From assembly GCF_014198245.1 (NCBI RefSeq), contig NZ_JACIHE010000002.1, positions 212,178 to 276,177 of the forward strand: a DNA stretch of 64,000 bases, read 5' to 3'. How positions within the stretch are numbered: the first letter of the stretch is position 1; each line of letters starts with the position of its first letter. Positions 32,569 to 41,789 of this stretch are shown here, piece after piece. Both the position numbers and the translations under genes were made by a program. Below the pieces are notes generated by a model. That model ran no database searches and was not told the origin of the DNA. It worked only from the letters and a program-made list of their open reading frames with translations. Source of the DNA: Bradyrhizobium sp. cir1 (lineage in GTDB: Bacteria; Pseudomonadota; Alphaproteobacteria; Rhizobiales; Xanthobacteraceae).

Positions 32569-32997
32569 CTACCCCGCGTTGGCCTTCAACCCCGCCGCCT
32601 GGATGCCCGCCACCGCACAGGCCTCGTCATTGTCGGAGGTGTCGCCGGAGACGCCGACGGCACCGAGCAGCGTGCTGCCGTCCATGATCAGCACGCCGCC
32701 GGGGACCGGCACCAGCGCGCCCTTGGCAATGGTGTTCACGGCGTCGACGAAATAGGCCTGCTCCTGCGCGCGCTGGAACAGGGCGCGCGAGCCCATGCCC
32801 ATCGCGAGGGCGCCATAGGCCTTGCCGTGCGCGATCTCGGCGCGCATCAGGCTGGTGCCGTCCTGCGCCGCCGCGAGCTTGAGCACGCCGCGGGCATCGA
32901 GAATGGTCACGACCAGCGGCTTCAGCTTCAGCTCGCCAGCCTTCGCGAAAGCGGCGTCGAGGATCTTGCGGGCGATGTCGAGCGAGAGGTCAGCCAT
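32569..32997 (-). CDS. GlcG/HbpS-family protein
   Basis: A protein of 142 residues belonging to the heme-degrading/heme-binding GlcG-HbpS family: LDIARKILDAAFAKAGELKL, VVTILDARGVLKLAAAQDGT, and VPVPGGVLIMDGSTLLGAVG with GVSGDTSDNDE near the end. GlcG genes are often found with glycolate oxidase genes, although the role is unproven. Here the gene overlaps the end of the FAD/Fe-S dehydrogenase by eight bases, so the two are cotranscribed. No signal peptide is seen. Confidence 0.82.
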   Translation of the reverse strand: MADLSLDIARKILDAAFAKAGELKLKPLVVTILDARGVLKLAAAQDGTSLMRAEIAHGKAYGALAMGMGSRALFQRAQEQAYFVDAVNTIAKGALVPVPGGVLIMDGSTLLGAVGVSGDTSDNDEACAVAGIQAAGLKANAG

Positions 32998-35965
32998 GGC
33001 TGGTTTCCTTTGCAGCTTGAGAGGTGGAATGGGTTTCGGAGTGATCGAGGCTCATCGCCAGCACGCGCGCGACGTGAAGCGCCTCGCGCTTCGTGCCGTC
33101 GTGGATCTGGTGGCGGCAGGAGGTGCCGTCGGCGACGACCAGCGTATTTGGATCCGCGCGCCGCACGGCGGGCAGCAGCGACAGCTCGGCCATCTCGATC
33201 GAGGCATCGTACGTGTCCGCGCCATAGCCGAAGGCGCCGGCCATGCCGCAGCAACTGGACTCGATGGTCTCGACCTTCAGGCCGGGGACGAGGCGCAGCA
33301 CCTGCTCGACCGGCTTGAAGGCGCCGAAGGATTTTTGATGGCAATGGCCGTGCACCACGGTCTTGTCGGCCACCGCGCCGAGCGGCAGTTGCAGCCGTCC
33401 GGCCTCGGCCTCGCGCACCAAGAATTCCTCGAAGGTCAGCGCATGGGCGCCGACGGCCTTGGCGTCGTTGTCCTTGCGCAGCGAGGAAAGCTCGTCGCGC
33501 AGCGTCAGCAGGCAGCTCGGCTCGAGGCCGACGATCGGCACGCCGCGCGCGGCGAAAGGCGCGAAGGCGGCCACGAGACGGTCGAGCTCGGCTTTGGCTT
33601 CGTCGACGAGGCCAGCCGAGAGGAAGGTTCGGCCGCAGCACAGCGGCCGGTTACCGCTCACAGGCTTCGGCATGTGCACGCGATAGCCGCCAGCCGTGAG
33701 CACGCGCAGCGCAGCGTCGAGGTTCTCGCGCTCATAGATGCGATTGAAAGTATCAGTGAAGAGCACGACCTCGCGGCCGCTCTCCGGGCCGACTCTGTCA
33801 GCTGGCGGCACGAACACGTCGCTGCGGAAGGCGGGCAGGGCGCGACGCGCGCTGATGCCGGCAAACCGCTCGAACAGCTTTCGCAACAGCGGGCTGTGGT
33901 TGCGCAAATTCGCGATTGGCGCGAAGCGCGACGCAAGGCCGGCATAGTGCGGCAGGTAGCCGACCAGGCGGTCGCGGAAGCTCAGGCCGTGGCTGGCAGC
34001 GCGCGCGGCCAGCACCTCGATCTTCATCTTGGCCATGTCGACGCCGGTCGGGCATTCGTGGCGGCAGGCCTTGCAGGAGACGCAGAGTTTCAGGGTCTCC
34101 ATCATCTCGTCGGAGGACAGCGCATCGGGGCCGAGCTGGCCGGAGATCGCAAGGCGCAGCGTGTTGGCGCGGCCGCGCGTGACGTCCTTCTCGTTGCGCG
34201 TCGCGCGATAGGACGGGCACATCACGCCGCCTTCGAGCTTGCGGCAGGCGCCGTTGTTGTTGCACATCTCGACCGCGCCCTGGAACCCGCCGCCGGCGCC
34301 GGGATAAGCCGACCAGTCGAGCTTCGTCTTCAGCTCGTTGACGCGATAGTCGGGCTTGAAGCGGAACAGCGAACGATCGTCCATTTTGGGCGCGTCGATG
34401 ATCTTGCCGGGATTGAGGACGCCATTGGGATCGAAGCGCTGCTTGACCTCTTTGAAGTCGGCAACGAGGCGCTCGCCGAACATGGTTTCGTGGAATTCGG
34501 AACGCACCAGGCCGTCGCCATGCTCGCCGGAATGCGAGCCCTTGTACTCGCGCACCAGCGCGAAGGCCTCTTCGGCGATGGCCCGCATCGCCTTGACGTC
34601 CTTCTCCAGCTTCAGGTTCAGCACCGGGCGCACATGCAGGCAGCCCTCTGAGGCGTGCGCGTACATCGTGCCGCTGGTGCCGTGCTTGGCGAAGACTTCG
34701 TTCAGCCGCGCGGTGTAGTCGGCGAGATGCGGCAGCGGCACGGCGCAGTCCTCGACGAAGGAAACCGGCTTGCCCTCCTGCTTCATCGACATCATGACGT
34801 TGAGGCCGGCGGCGCGGAAATCGGCGATGCCGCTCTGCAGTGCGGGTTCGGTGATCTCCACCACGCCGCCCCATTTGCGCGTGTCGTTATTCCAGCCGAA
34901 GCCGAGATCGCCCATCAGCTCGCCGAGCTGCTTGAGACGGACGAGATTGTCGGCCTGGTCCTCCTCAGCAAACTCGACCACCAGCACCGCATCCGGATCG
35001 CCCTTGATCGCCGCGGAGATGATCGGGCGGAACATCGCGATGTCGCGGCCGAGCGCGATCATGGTGCGGTCGACCAGTTCGACAGCGATCGGCTTGAGCT
35101 TGACGAGGTGCTGGGCCGCGTCCATCGCCTCGTAGAAACTGCCGAAATGGCAGACGCCGAGCGCCTTGTTGCGGATGACCGGCCAGAGCTTCAGCTCGAC
35201 CTTGGTGGTGAAGGCGAGCGTGCCTTCCGAGCCGACCAGCAGATGCGCCATGTTGTTCGGTGCGTTGCGCGGCACCAGCGCATCGAGATTGTAGCCGCCG
35301 ACGCGGCGCTGCACCTTTGGGAAGCGCGCGGCGATCTCGTCGGCCTCGCGCGTGCCGAGATCGAGCATGTCGCGGAACAGGGCGCGGGTGGCGTCGCTGG
35401 CCTCGAGGTCGGAGAGATCGCGCGAGACCTCGCCGAAGCGGCCCAGCGTACCGTCGGCGAGCGAGGCCTCCATCGACAGCGTGTTGTCGCGCATGGTGCC
35501 GTAGCGAAGCGAGCGGCCGCCGCAGGAATTGTTGCCGGCCATGCCGCCGATGGTGGCGCGGGAGGCGGTGGAGACGTCGACCGGAAACCACAGGCCGTGC
35601 TTTTTCAGCTGGCGGTTGAGGTCGTCGAGCACGATGCCGGGCTCGATCACGCAGGTGCGGCCTTCGACGTCGACCGACAGGATGCGGTTCAGGTGCTTGG
35701 AGAGATCGACCACCAGGCCGTCATTGACGGTCTGGCCGCATTGCGAGGTGCCGCCACCGCGCGGGGTGACCTTCAGTCCCTCGTCGCGGGCGATCGCCAA
35801 GGCCCTCAGGGCCTCGTCCATGGTTTTCGGGACCACCACGCCGGCCGGCATGATCTGGTAGAACGAGGCGTCGGTGGCGTAGCGGCCGCGGCTGAAGTCA
35901 TCGAACAGGACGTCGCCGGTCAATTCCGACCGCAGGCGCCGTTCGAGCGAGGAGGCGTTTGTCAT
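32990..35965 (-). CDS. FAD-linked oxidase fused to Fe-S/CCG domains (YdiJ/D-2-hydroxyacid dehydrogenase type)
   Basis: A 991-residue fusion. Residues 1-500 are the FAD-binding and C-terminal oxidase domains of the GlcD/D-lactate dehydrogenase family (PRGGGTSQCGQTVNDGLVVD, GGMAGNNSCGGRSLRYGTMR, EHGDGLVRSEF). Then come an Fe-S region with EMCNNNGACRKLEGGVMCPS, a second 4Fe-4S motif LKLCVSCKACRHECPTGVDM near residues 625-645, and a CCG domain with PSCLLTLRDE and ESSCCGMAGAFGY near 897-910. This is the layout of E. coli YdiJ, so it probably oxidises a D-2-hydroxyacid and passes electrons to the membrane. Neighbouring aminotransferases suggest glycolate as one candidate substrate. Confidence 0.85.
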   Translation of the reverse strand: MTNASSLERRLRSELTGDVLFDDFSRGRYATDASFYQIMPAGVVVPKTMDEALRALAIARDEGLKVTPRGGGTSQCGQTVNDGLVVDLSKHLNRILSVDVEGRTCVIEPGIVLDDLNRQLKKHGLWFPVDVSTASRATIGGMAGNNSCGGRSLRYGTMRDNTLSMEASLADGTLGRFGEVSRDLSDLEASDATRALFRDMLDLGTREADEIAARFPKVQRRVGGYNLDALVPRNAPNNMAHLLVGSEGTLAFTTKVELKLWPVIRNKALGVCHFGSFYEAMDAAQHLVKLKPIAVELVDRTMIALGRDIAMFRPIISAAIKGDPDAVLVVEFAEEDQADNLVRLKQLGELMGDLGFGWNNDTRKWGGVVEITEPALQSGIADFRAAGLNVMMSMKQEGKPVSFVEDCAVPLPHLADYTARLNEVFAKHGTSGTMYAHASEGCLHVRPVLNLKLEKDVKAMRAIAEEAFALVREYKGSHSGEHGDGLVRSEFHETMFGERLVADFKEVKQRFDPNGVLNPGKIIDAPKMDDRSLFRFKPDYRVNELKTKLDWSAYPGAGGGFQGAVEMCNNNGACRKLEGGVMCPSYRATRNEKDVTRGRANTLRLAISGQLGPDALSSDEMMETLKLCVSCKACRHECPTGVDMAKMKIEVLAARAASHGLSFRDRLVGYLPHYAGLASRFAPIANLRNHSPLLRKLFERFAGISARRALPAFRSDVFVPPADRVGPESGREVVLFTDTFNRIYERENLDAALRVLTAGGYRVHMPKPVSGNRPLCCGRTFLSAGLVDEAKAELDRLVAAFAPFAARGVPIVGLEPSCLLTLRDELSSLRKDNDAKAVGAHALTFEEFLVREAEAGRLQLPLGAVADKTVVHGHCHQKSFGAFKPVEQVLRLVPGLKVETIESSCCGMAGAFGYGADTYDASIEMAELSLLPAVRRADPNTLVVADGTSCRHQIHDGTKREALHVARVLAMSLDHSETHSTSQAAKETSHG

Positions 35966-36067
35966 CCCTGATCCCGGACTGCCTCAGCGAGGCTCAGCCT
36001 TGCTGAGTTATTCATTATTGTTCCTGACCGATTATATTATGAATTCAAAATGAGCAAGCCGGCCGCC

Positions 36068-36817
36068 TCAGGCGGAGGCTGGCGCGTCCTCTTGGGGCTC
36101 GGTCAGATGCTCGATCGCCGCCGTCCGCTTGTTGCGCAGGTGCTGGAACAGGATGTCGCTGAGTTCGCTGCCGGCGCGGCGGCGCAGCGCATCGAGGATG
36201 GACTCGTGCTCGCGCATCGCTTCCGCCCAGCGCTGCCGCTTGCGGGCGAAATTGGCGGAGTAGCGGACGCGGCGGATCCGTCCGGCAAAGTTGGCGTAGG
36301 CGATCTTCAGCGTCTCGTTGCGCGCGGCCGCGACGATGCTCTCGTGGATGCGCTGGTTGGTCTGGAAATAGCCGTGCATATCGCGGTGCAGATAATGGCC
36401 GTACATCTCGTAGTGCAGCTGCTCGATCGCGGTGATTTCCGCATCCGTAATGGCCTCGCAGGCGAGGCGCCCGGCCAGACTTTCCAGTCCCGCCATCACG
36501 TCGAACAGTTCTTCGAGATCGCGCTGGCTGAGCTGGCGCACGCGTGCGCCGCGGTTGGGCAATAGCTCGATCAGACCCTCGGCGGCGAGCACCTTCAGGG
36601 CCTCGCGCAAGGGCGTACGGGAGATGCCGAGCATCTCGCAGAGCCGCCGCTCGGGAACGCGGGCTCCTTCCGGAATGTTGCCTTCGACCACGTAGTCGCG
36701 CAGCCGCAGCAGGATCTCGCCGTGAAGCGAGGCCTCGTGACGGTTTTCCTGGCGGTCGCCGCCATTGCCGGCGGGCGGGGTGATCGGAACCCCGGTGTCG
36801 GGAATCGTGGATTTCAT
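36068..36817 (-). CDS. GntR-family regulator, FCD domain
   Basis: A 249-residue regulator: winged helix LHGEILLRLRDYVVEGNIPE and GISRTPLREALKVLAAEGLI, then an FCD ligand domain with candidate metal ligands. ATG 36817 gives a normal N-terminus; the frame stays open upstream but into the divergent promoter region. It lies between the dehydrogenase pair and the aminotransferase genes and faces the latter, so it probably controls both directions. The palindrome at 36861-36882 is a candidate operator. Confidence 0.87.
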   Translation of the reverse strand: MKSTIPDTGVPITPPAGNGGDRQENRHEASLHGEILLRLRDYVVEGNIPEGARVPERRLCEMLGISRTPLREALKVLAAEGLIELLPNRGARVRQLSQRDLEELFDVMAGLESLAGRLACEAITDAEITAIEQLHYEMYGHYLHRDMHGYFQTNQRIHESIVAAARNETLKIAYANFAGRIRRVRYSANFARKRQRWAEAMREHESILDALRRRAGSELSDILFQHLRNKRTAAIEHLTEPQEDAPASA

Positions 36818-36860
36818 TTGCAGCACAGTAGTTTGCTCGTTTGGTCGCGTCGACGTCCAC

Positions 36861-36882
36861 AATCGAATACCAAATTTCGATT
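36861..36882. promoter_or_regulatory. Candidate GntR operator
   Basis: AATCGAA and TTCGATT arms are separated by eight bases, in the gap between the GntR gene and the first aminotransferase gene. The gap is AT-rich, as expected for a promoter. Confidence 0.45.
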
Positions 36883-36950
36883 GAAAGGACAAAGAATGAA
36901 TGCAAAATAGCCAACAGAGCCGGCCATAACCCGCCGATAGGGAGGTTTTC

Positions 36951-38153
36951 ATGCACCAGGGACGTCATTTCCTTCAGATTCCGGGCCCGAGCCCGGTCCC
37001 CGAGCGCGTCCTGCGCGCCATGGACATGCCTGTCATCGACCACCGCAGCGCGGAGTTCGGCGAGCTCGGCCGCACCGTGCTCGAAGGCAGCCAGAAGATC
37101 TTCCAGACCAAAGGCCCGGTCATCATCTTCCCCTCGTCGGGGACCGGCGCCTGGGAGGCCGCGATCGTCAACACGCTGTCGCCGGGCGACAAGGTGCTGA
37201 TGGTCGAGACCGGCCATTTCGCCACCCTGTGGCGGCAGATGGCCGGCCGCTTCGGCATCGAGGTCGATTTCGTTCCGGGCGACTGGCGCCGCGGCGCCGA
37301 TCCTGCGGTGATCGAGGCCAAGCTCACCGAGGACAAGGCGCGCACGATCAAGGCCGTCATGGTCGTGCATAACGAGACCTCGACCGGCGCGACCAGCCGT
37401 ATCGCCGAGATCCGTGCTGCGATCGACCGCACGGGCCACCCCGCACTGCTGATGGTCGACACCATCTCCTCGCTCGGCTCGGTCGACTACCGCCACGACG
37501 AGTGGAAGGTCGACGTCAGCGTCAGTTGCTCGCAGAAGGGTTTCATGCTGCCGCCCGGTCTCGGCTTCAACGCGATCTCGGAGAAGGCGCTGGCTGCGTC
37601 CAAGACCAACAAGATGCCGCGCTCCTATTTCGACTGGGAGGAGATGCTCAAGCCCAACGCCAAGGGTTTCTTCCCCTACACGCCGGCCACCAACCTGCTC
37701 TACGGCCTGCGCGAGGCGATCGCGATGCTGCTCGAGGAGGGGCTCGCCAACGTGTTCGCCAGGCATCAGCGGCTCGCCGCCGCGACGCGCGCCGCCGTCA
37801 ATCATTGGGGGCTCGAAGTGCTCTGCCAGGAGTCTTCAGAGTTCTCGCCGGTGCTGACGGCCGTGCTGATGCCGCCCGGCCATGACGCCGATCAATTCCG
37901 CAAGGTCGTGCTCGACAATTACAACATGTCGCTCGGTTCGGGCCTCTCGAAGGTCGCCGGAAAAGTCTTCCGCATCGGCCATCTCGGCGAATGCAATGCG
38001 CTGACGCTGCTCGGCGCGCTCACCGGCGTCGAGATGGGCCTGTCGGTTGCCGGCGTGCCGCATCGCTCCGGCGGTGTCGATGTCGCGATGAAGCTCCTGG
38101 AGCAGCGTCCGCAAGGCAACGCCTCGCCGCACCTGAAAGTGGTCGGCACCTAA
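36951..38153 (+). CDS. Class V aminotransferase, serine-glyoxylate type (copy 1)
   Basis: A PLP enzyme of 400 residues of the serine-glyoxylate/alanine-glyoxylate aminotransferase family. It opens with GRHFLQIPGPSPVPERVLRA; the PLP lysine is Lys196 in SCSQKGFMLPPG, and Asp170 in LMVDTISSLGS contacts the PLP nitrogen. FFPYTPATNLLYGLREA is typical. GGGAGG lies before the ATG. It probably transfers an amino group to glyoxylate. The donor could be serine, alanine or aspartate; sequence reading alone does not decide. An MFS gene and a second copy follow. Confidence 0.86.
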   Translation: MHQGRHFLQIPGPSPVPERVLRAMDMPVIDHRSAEFGELGRTVLEGSQKIFQTKGPVIIFPSSGTGAWEAAIVNTLSPGDKVLMVETGHFATLWRQMAGRFGIEVDFVPGDWRRGADPAVIEAKLTEDKARTIKAVMVVHNETSTGATSRIAEIRAAIDRTGHPALLMVDTISSLGSVDYRHDEWKVDVSVSCSQKGFMLPPGLGFNAISEKALAASKTNKMPRSYFDWEEMLKPNAKGFFPYTPATNLLYGLREAIAMLLEEGLANVFARHQRLAAATRAAVNHWGLEVLCQESSEFSPVLTAVLMPPGHDADQFRKVVLDNYNMSLGSGLSKVAGKVFRIGHLGECNALTLLGALTGVEMGLSVAGVPHRSGGVDVAMKLLEQRPQGNASPHLKVVGT

Positions 38154-38208
38154 ATCGCGCGGGACAGGCGGGCAGCAATCATAACAACAGCGATACGGGA
38201 GGGGTGAG

Positions 38209-39492
38209 ATGGGAGTTCGGTTCAAGGCCACGCATGTCGTGCTGGCGATGCTCTGTGCGATGTATTTCATCACCTATGTCGACCGGGTGAACATCGGCAC
38301 GGCCGCAAGCGAGATCCAGAAGGAGCTGGGTCTGTCGAACACCCAGCTCGGCCTCGTGTTCTCGGCCTTCGCCTATCCCTACCTGTTGTTCCAGGTCATC
38401 GGCGGCTGGGTCGGCGATCATTTCGGGCCGCGCAAGACGCTGTTCTGGTGCGGCATGATCTGGGCGGTCGCCACCATCATGACCGGCTTCGTCACCGGTC
38501 TCGCTGCGCTATTCGTCGCGCGGTTCGCGCTCGGTTTTGGCGAGGGCGCGACGTTCCCCACCGCAACGCGCGCGATGCAATATTGGACGCCCGCCAACCG
38601 CCGCGGCTTTGCGCAAGGCCTGACCCATTCCTTCGCCCGGCTCGGCAATGCCGTGACGCCGCCAGTGGTGGCGCTGCTGATCCTTTGGCTGACCTGGCGC
38701 GGCGCCTTCGTCGTGCTCGGCTTCGTCAGCCTCATCTGGGGCGTGATCTGGGTCTGGTACTTCCGCAACGAGCCGAAGGAGCATGCCTCCATCACCGAGG
38801 CCGAGCTTGCCGCATTGCCGCCGCGTCCGACCGGCGAGCGGCCGCGCGTGCCGTGGGGCCCGCTGCTCGGGCGGATGTGGCCGGTGACGCTCACCTACTT
38901 CTGCTACGGCTGGTGCCTGTGGCTGTACCTCAACTGGCTGCCGCTGTTCTTCAAGAACAATTACAATCTCGACATCAAGAACTCGGCGCTGTTCGCCTCC
39001 GGCGTGTTCTTCGCCGGCGTGGTCGGCGACAGCGTCGGCGGCGTGATCTCGGACAGGATCCTCGATCGCACCGGCAATGTTCGCCTGGCGCGGCTGAGCG
39101 TCACCGTAACAGGGTTTACGGGGGCGCTGCTCTCGCTGCTGCCGATCCTGTTCGTCCACGACATCACCGTGGTGGCGCTGTGCCTCTCGGCCGGCTTCTT
39201 CTGTGCCGAGCTCGTGATCGGCCCGATGTGGTCGATCCCGATGGATATCGCCCCGAAATATTCGGGCACCGCCTCGGGAATCATGAACACCGGCTCGGCC
39301 TTCGCCGCCATCGTCTCCCCGCTGGTCGCTGGCTTCGTGATCGACGCGACCGGCAACTGGTACCTGCCATTCCTGATGTCGATGGGCCTGTTGCTGCTCG
39401 GCGGCTTTTCCGCCTTCCTCATGCACCCGGAGCGGCCGTTCGCGGCGGTCGAGGGCAGGGGGCCGGCCGGAAAGTTGGTGGCCGCGGAATAG
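38209..39492 (+). CDS. MFS transporter, anion:cation symporter family
   Basis: A 427-residue carrier with 12 helices. Helix 1 and its loop read MYFITYVDRVNIGTAASEIQ, and helix 4-5 FALGFGEGATFPTATRAMQY, as in ACS-family hexuronate/glucarate/phthalate carriers. A strong GGGAGGGG precedes the ATG. Placed between two aminotransferase genes, it most likely imports the organic acid that the module degrades. Confidence 0.87.
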   Translation: MGVRFKATHVVLAMLCAMYFITYVDRVNIGTAASEIQKELGLSNTQLGLVFSAFAYPYLLFQVIGGWVGDHFGPRKTLFWCGMIWAVATIMTGFVTGLAALFVARFALGFGEGATFPTATRAMQYWTPANRRGFAQGLTHSFARLGNAVTPPVVALLILWLTWRGAFVVLGFVSLIWGVIWVWYFRNEPKEHASITEAELAALPPRPTGERPRVPWGPLLGRMWPVTLTYFCYGWCLWLYLNWLPLFFKNNYNLDIKNSALFASGVFFAGVVGDSVGGVISDRILDRTGNVRLARLSVTVTGFTGALLSLLPILFVHDITVVALCLSAGFFCAELVIGPMWSIPMDIAPKYSGTASGIMNTGSAFAAIVSPLVAGFVIDATGNWYLPFLMSMGLLLLGGFSAFLMHPERPFAAVEGRGPAGKLVAAE

Positions 39493-39607
39493 GGGCGGCG
39501 GATACCCGCCGCTTGTGCATGGGAGTCGCCCTTTGGGAGGGGGACAAGCCGGTCAAATGGTGCTATTCGGCGGCCTTCAAAATAAGGCTAGACCGGGAAG
39601 GACGCCT

Positions 39608-40807
39608 ATGACCGTGCATACTGGAAGGCATTTCTTACAGATTCCAGGACCGACCAACGTGCCCGACCGCGTGCTGCGGGCGATGGACATGCCGACGCTG
39701 GACCATCGCGGTCCGGAGTTCGCCGAGCTCGGCTTCGCCGTGCTTGCCGCGATGCAGCGCGTGTTCCGCACCAAGCAGCCCGTGATCATCTTCCCCTCGT
39801 CCGGCACCGGCGCCTGGGAAGCGGCGATGGTCAACGTGTTCTCCCCCGGCGACAAGGTTTTGATGTGCGAGACCGGCCAGTTCGCAGTGCTGTGGCGCGG
39901 TATCGCCGACAAGTTCAAGCTCGACGTCGACTTCATCCCGAGCGACTGGCGCCACGGCGCCGATCTCGCTGAGATCGAGAAGCGCCTCGCCGCCGACAAG
40001 CAGAACACCATCAAGGCGGTCTGCGTCGTGCACAACGAGACCTCGACCGGCTGCGTCACGCCGCCCGCGGAGGTGCGCAAGATCCTCGACCGCACAAAGC
40101 ATTCGGCGCTGCTGATGGTCGACACCATCTCCGGCCTCGGCTCGATGGAATACGAGCACGACGCCTGGGGCATCGACGTCTCGGTCGCCGGCTCGCAGAA
40201 GGGCTTGATGCTGCCGCCCGGTCTCGGCTTCAACGCCGTCTCGGAGAAGGCGCTCGCCGTTGCCAAGGCCAATCCGGGCATGCGCTCCTATTGGGACTGG
40301 CAGGAAGTCATCAGCTTCAACAAGCTCGGCACCTTCCCCTACACGCCGGCGACCAATCTGCTCTACGGCCTGCGCGAGGCGGTGAAGATGCTGGAGGAGG
40401 AAGGGCTGGAGAACGTCTGGACCCGCCACAAGCGTCACAGCGCGGCGACGCGTGCCGCGGTCAAGGTCTGGGGCCTGGAGACGCAGTGCGCTGATCCTGC
40501 CGCGCATTCGCCGGCGCTGACCGGCGTGCGCGTGCCTGAGGGCTTTGATGCCGACGCCTTCCGCAAGGTCGTGCTGGAAAACTTCGACATGTCGCTGGGC
40601 ACCGGCCTGAACAAGGTCAAGGGCAAGGTGTTCCGCATCGGCCATATCGGACATTTCAACGACCTGATGCTGATGGGTACGCTCGCCGGCGTCGAGATGG
40701 GCCTGGATCTTGCAAAGATCCCGCACCGGAGCGGCGGCGTGCTGGCGGCCATGGACGTCCTGAAGGGACGCGACGTGGTGCCGATGACCAAGGCTCAGGT
40801 GGCCTGA
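39608..40807 (+). CDS. Class V aminotransferase, serine-glyoxylate type (copy 2)
   Basis: A paralogue of the gene at 36951, 399 residues, similar over the full length. It begins TVHTGRHFLQIPGPTNVPDR and has the PLP lysine in GSQKGLMLPPG near residue 198 and Asp in LMVDTISGLGS. ATG 39608 is chosen; the frame is open further upstream but lacks family sequence. The two copies differ in the loop after the lysine (NPGMRSYWDWQEVISF here, TNKMPRSYFDWEEMLK in copy 1), so they may use different amino donors or acceptors. Confidence 0.86.
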   Translation: MTVHTGRHFLQIPGPTNVPDRVLRAMDMPTLDHRGPEFAELGFAVLAAMQRVFRTKQPVIIFPSSGTGAWEAAMVNVFSPGDKVLMCETGQFAVLWRGIADKFKLDVDFIPSDWRHGADLAEIEKRLAADKQNTIKAVCVVHNETSTGCVTPPAEVRKILDRTKHSALLMVDTISGLGSMEYEHDAWGIDVSVAGSQKGLMLPPGLGFNAVSEKALAVAKANPGMRSYWDWQEVISFNKLGTFPYTPATNLLYGLREAVKMLEEEGLENVWTRHKRHSAATRAAVKVWGLETQCADPAAHSPALTGVRVPEGFDADAFRKVVLENFDMSLGTGLNKVKGKVFRIGHIGHFNDLMLMGTLAGVEMGLDLAKIPHRSGGVLAAMDVLKGRDVVPMTKAQVA

Positions 40808-40831
40808 ACTAACCTAGAAAGTGAGCGCGCG

Positions 40832-41629
40832 ATGAACGCACCGACGACGACCAACGAAGACCTGCTCTACTCCGTCACGGACGGCATCGCGCGGATCACC
40901 TTCAACCGCCCCCAGGCGCGCAACGCCATGACCTTCGCCATGTATGACCGCATGGCGGAGATCTGCCAGGAGATCAACGCCGACCGCTCCATCAAGGCCC
41001 TGATCCTGACCGGCGCGGGCGACAAGGCGTTCGCCTCCGGCACCGATATCTCGCAGTTCCGTGCGTTCAAGACCGCGCAGGACGCGCTCGACTACGAGGC
41101 GCGGATCGACCGCGTGCTCGGCACGCTGGAGCAGTGCCGCGTGCCCGTGATCGCGGCCATTGCCGGTGCCTGCACCGGCGGCGGCGCCGGCATTGCGGCC
41201 TGCTGCGACCTCCGCATCGGCACCGAGACGACGCGGATGGGATTCCCGATCGCGCGCACGCTGGGCAACTGCCTGTCGATGTCGAACATCAGCCGCGTCG
41301 TCGCGCTGGTCGGTCCCGCGCGCACCAAGGATATGATCTTCAAGGCGCGCTTGGTCGAGGCGCCGGAGGCGCTGGCGCTCGGCCTGCTCAACGAGATAGT
41401 GCCCGACGTCGAGACGCTGCAGCGCCGCGCGGACGAGACCGCAAAGCTCGTCGCCAGCCATGCGCCGCTCACGCTGGAAGCAACCAAGGAAGCGGTGCGC
41501 CGCATCCGCCGCACGCTGTCGCGCGAAGAGGGCGAGGACCTGATCCTCAAGGCCTATATGAGCGAGGATTTCCGTGAAGGCATGGACGCCTTCCTCAACA
41601 AGCGTGCGCCTGTCTGGAAGGGCAGGTAG
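40832..41629 (+). CDS. Crotonase-superfamily protein (enoyl-CoA hydratase/isomerase-like)
   Basis: A protein of 265 residues with the crotonase fold: ITFNRPQARNAMTFAMYDRM, the oxyanion-hole elements FASGTDISQF and GACTGGGAGIAACCDLRIG. The acid residues of standard hydratases seem changed. The position of Glu144 (rat mitochondrial numbering) falls on GFPIARTLGN and reads Ile, and that of Glu164 reads Asp in TKDMIF. It may therefore catalyse a different reaction on an acyl-CoA. It lies 24 bases after the second aminotransferase gene and is probably in the same operon. Confidence 0.82.
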   Translation: MNAPTTTNEDLLYSVTDGIARITFNRPQARNAMTFAMYDRMAEICQEINADRSIKALILTGAGDKAFASGTDISQFRAFKTAQDALDYEARIDRVLGTLEQCRVPVIAAIAGACTGGGAGIAACCDLRIGTETTRMGFPIARTLGNCLSMSNISRVVALVGPARTKDMIFKARLVEAPEALALGLLNEIVPDVETLQRRADETAKLVASHAPLTLEATKEAVRRIRRTLSREEGEDLILKAYMSEDFREGMDAFLNKRAPVWKGR

Positions 41630-41789
41630 CGCGCCCCAGGTCTTTGAGCCGGTGGACATGCCGTCCAGCCGGCGTCATCAAGATTAGCAAGCCTGTGTGG
41701 CAGGCGCGATACGGCAGTTGCATGCCAAAGTGTTAGGATTCCGTCACGCCCCTGGCTTAAGCTGCTGCCGTAGTCGACAGGAGGGCAGG

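Noticed and set aside
32822..34651. Plus-strand frame opposite the FAD/Fe-S dehydrogenase
   Set aside because: The minus strand has complete FAD, Fe-S and CCG motifs; the plus-strand translation is compositionally odd.
36045..37805. Minus-strand open frame of 586 codons across the GntR and aminotransferase genes
   Set aside because: It is antisense to clear genes, has no recognisable domain, and long antisense frames are common in GC-rich DNA.
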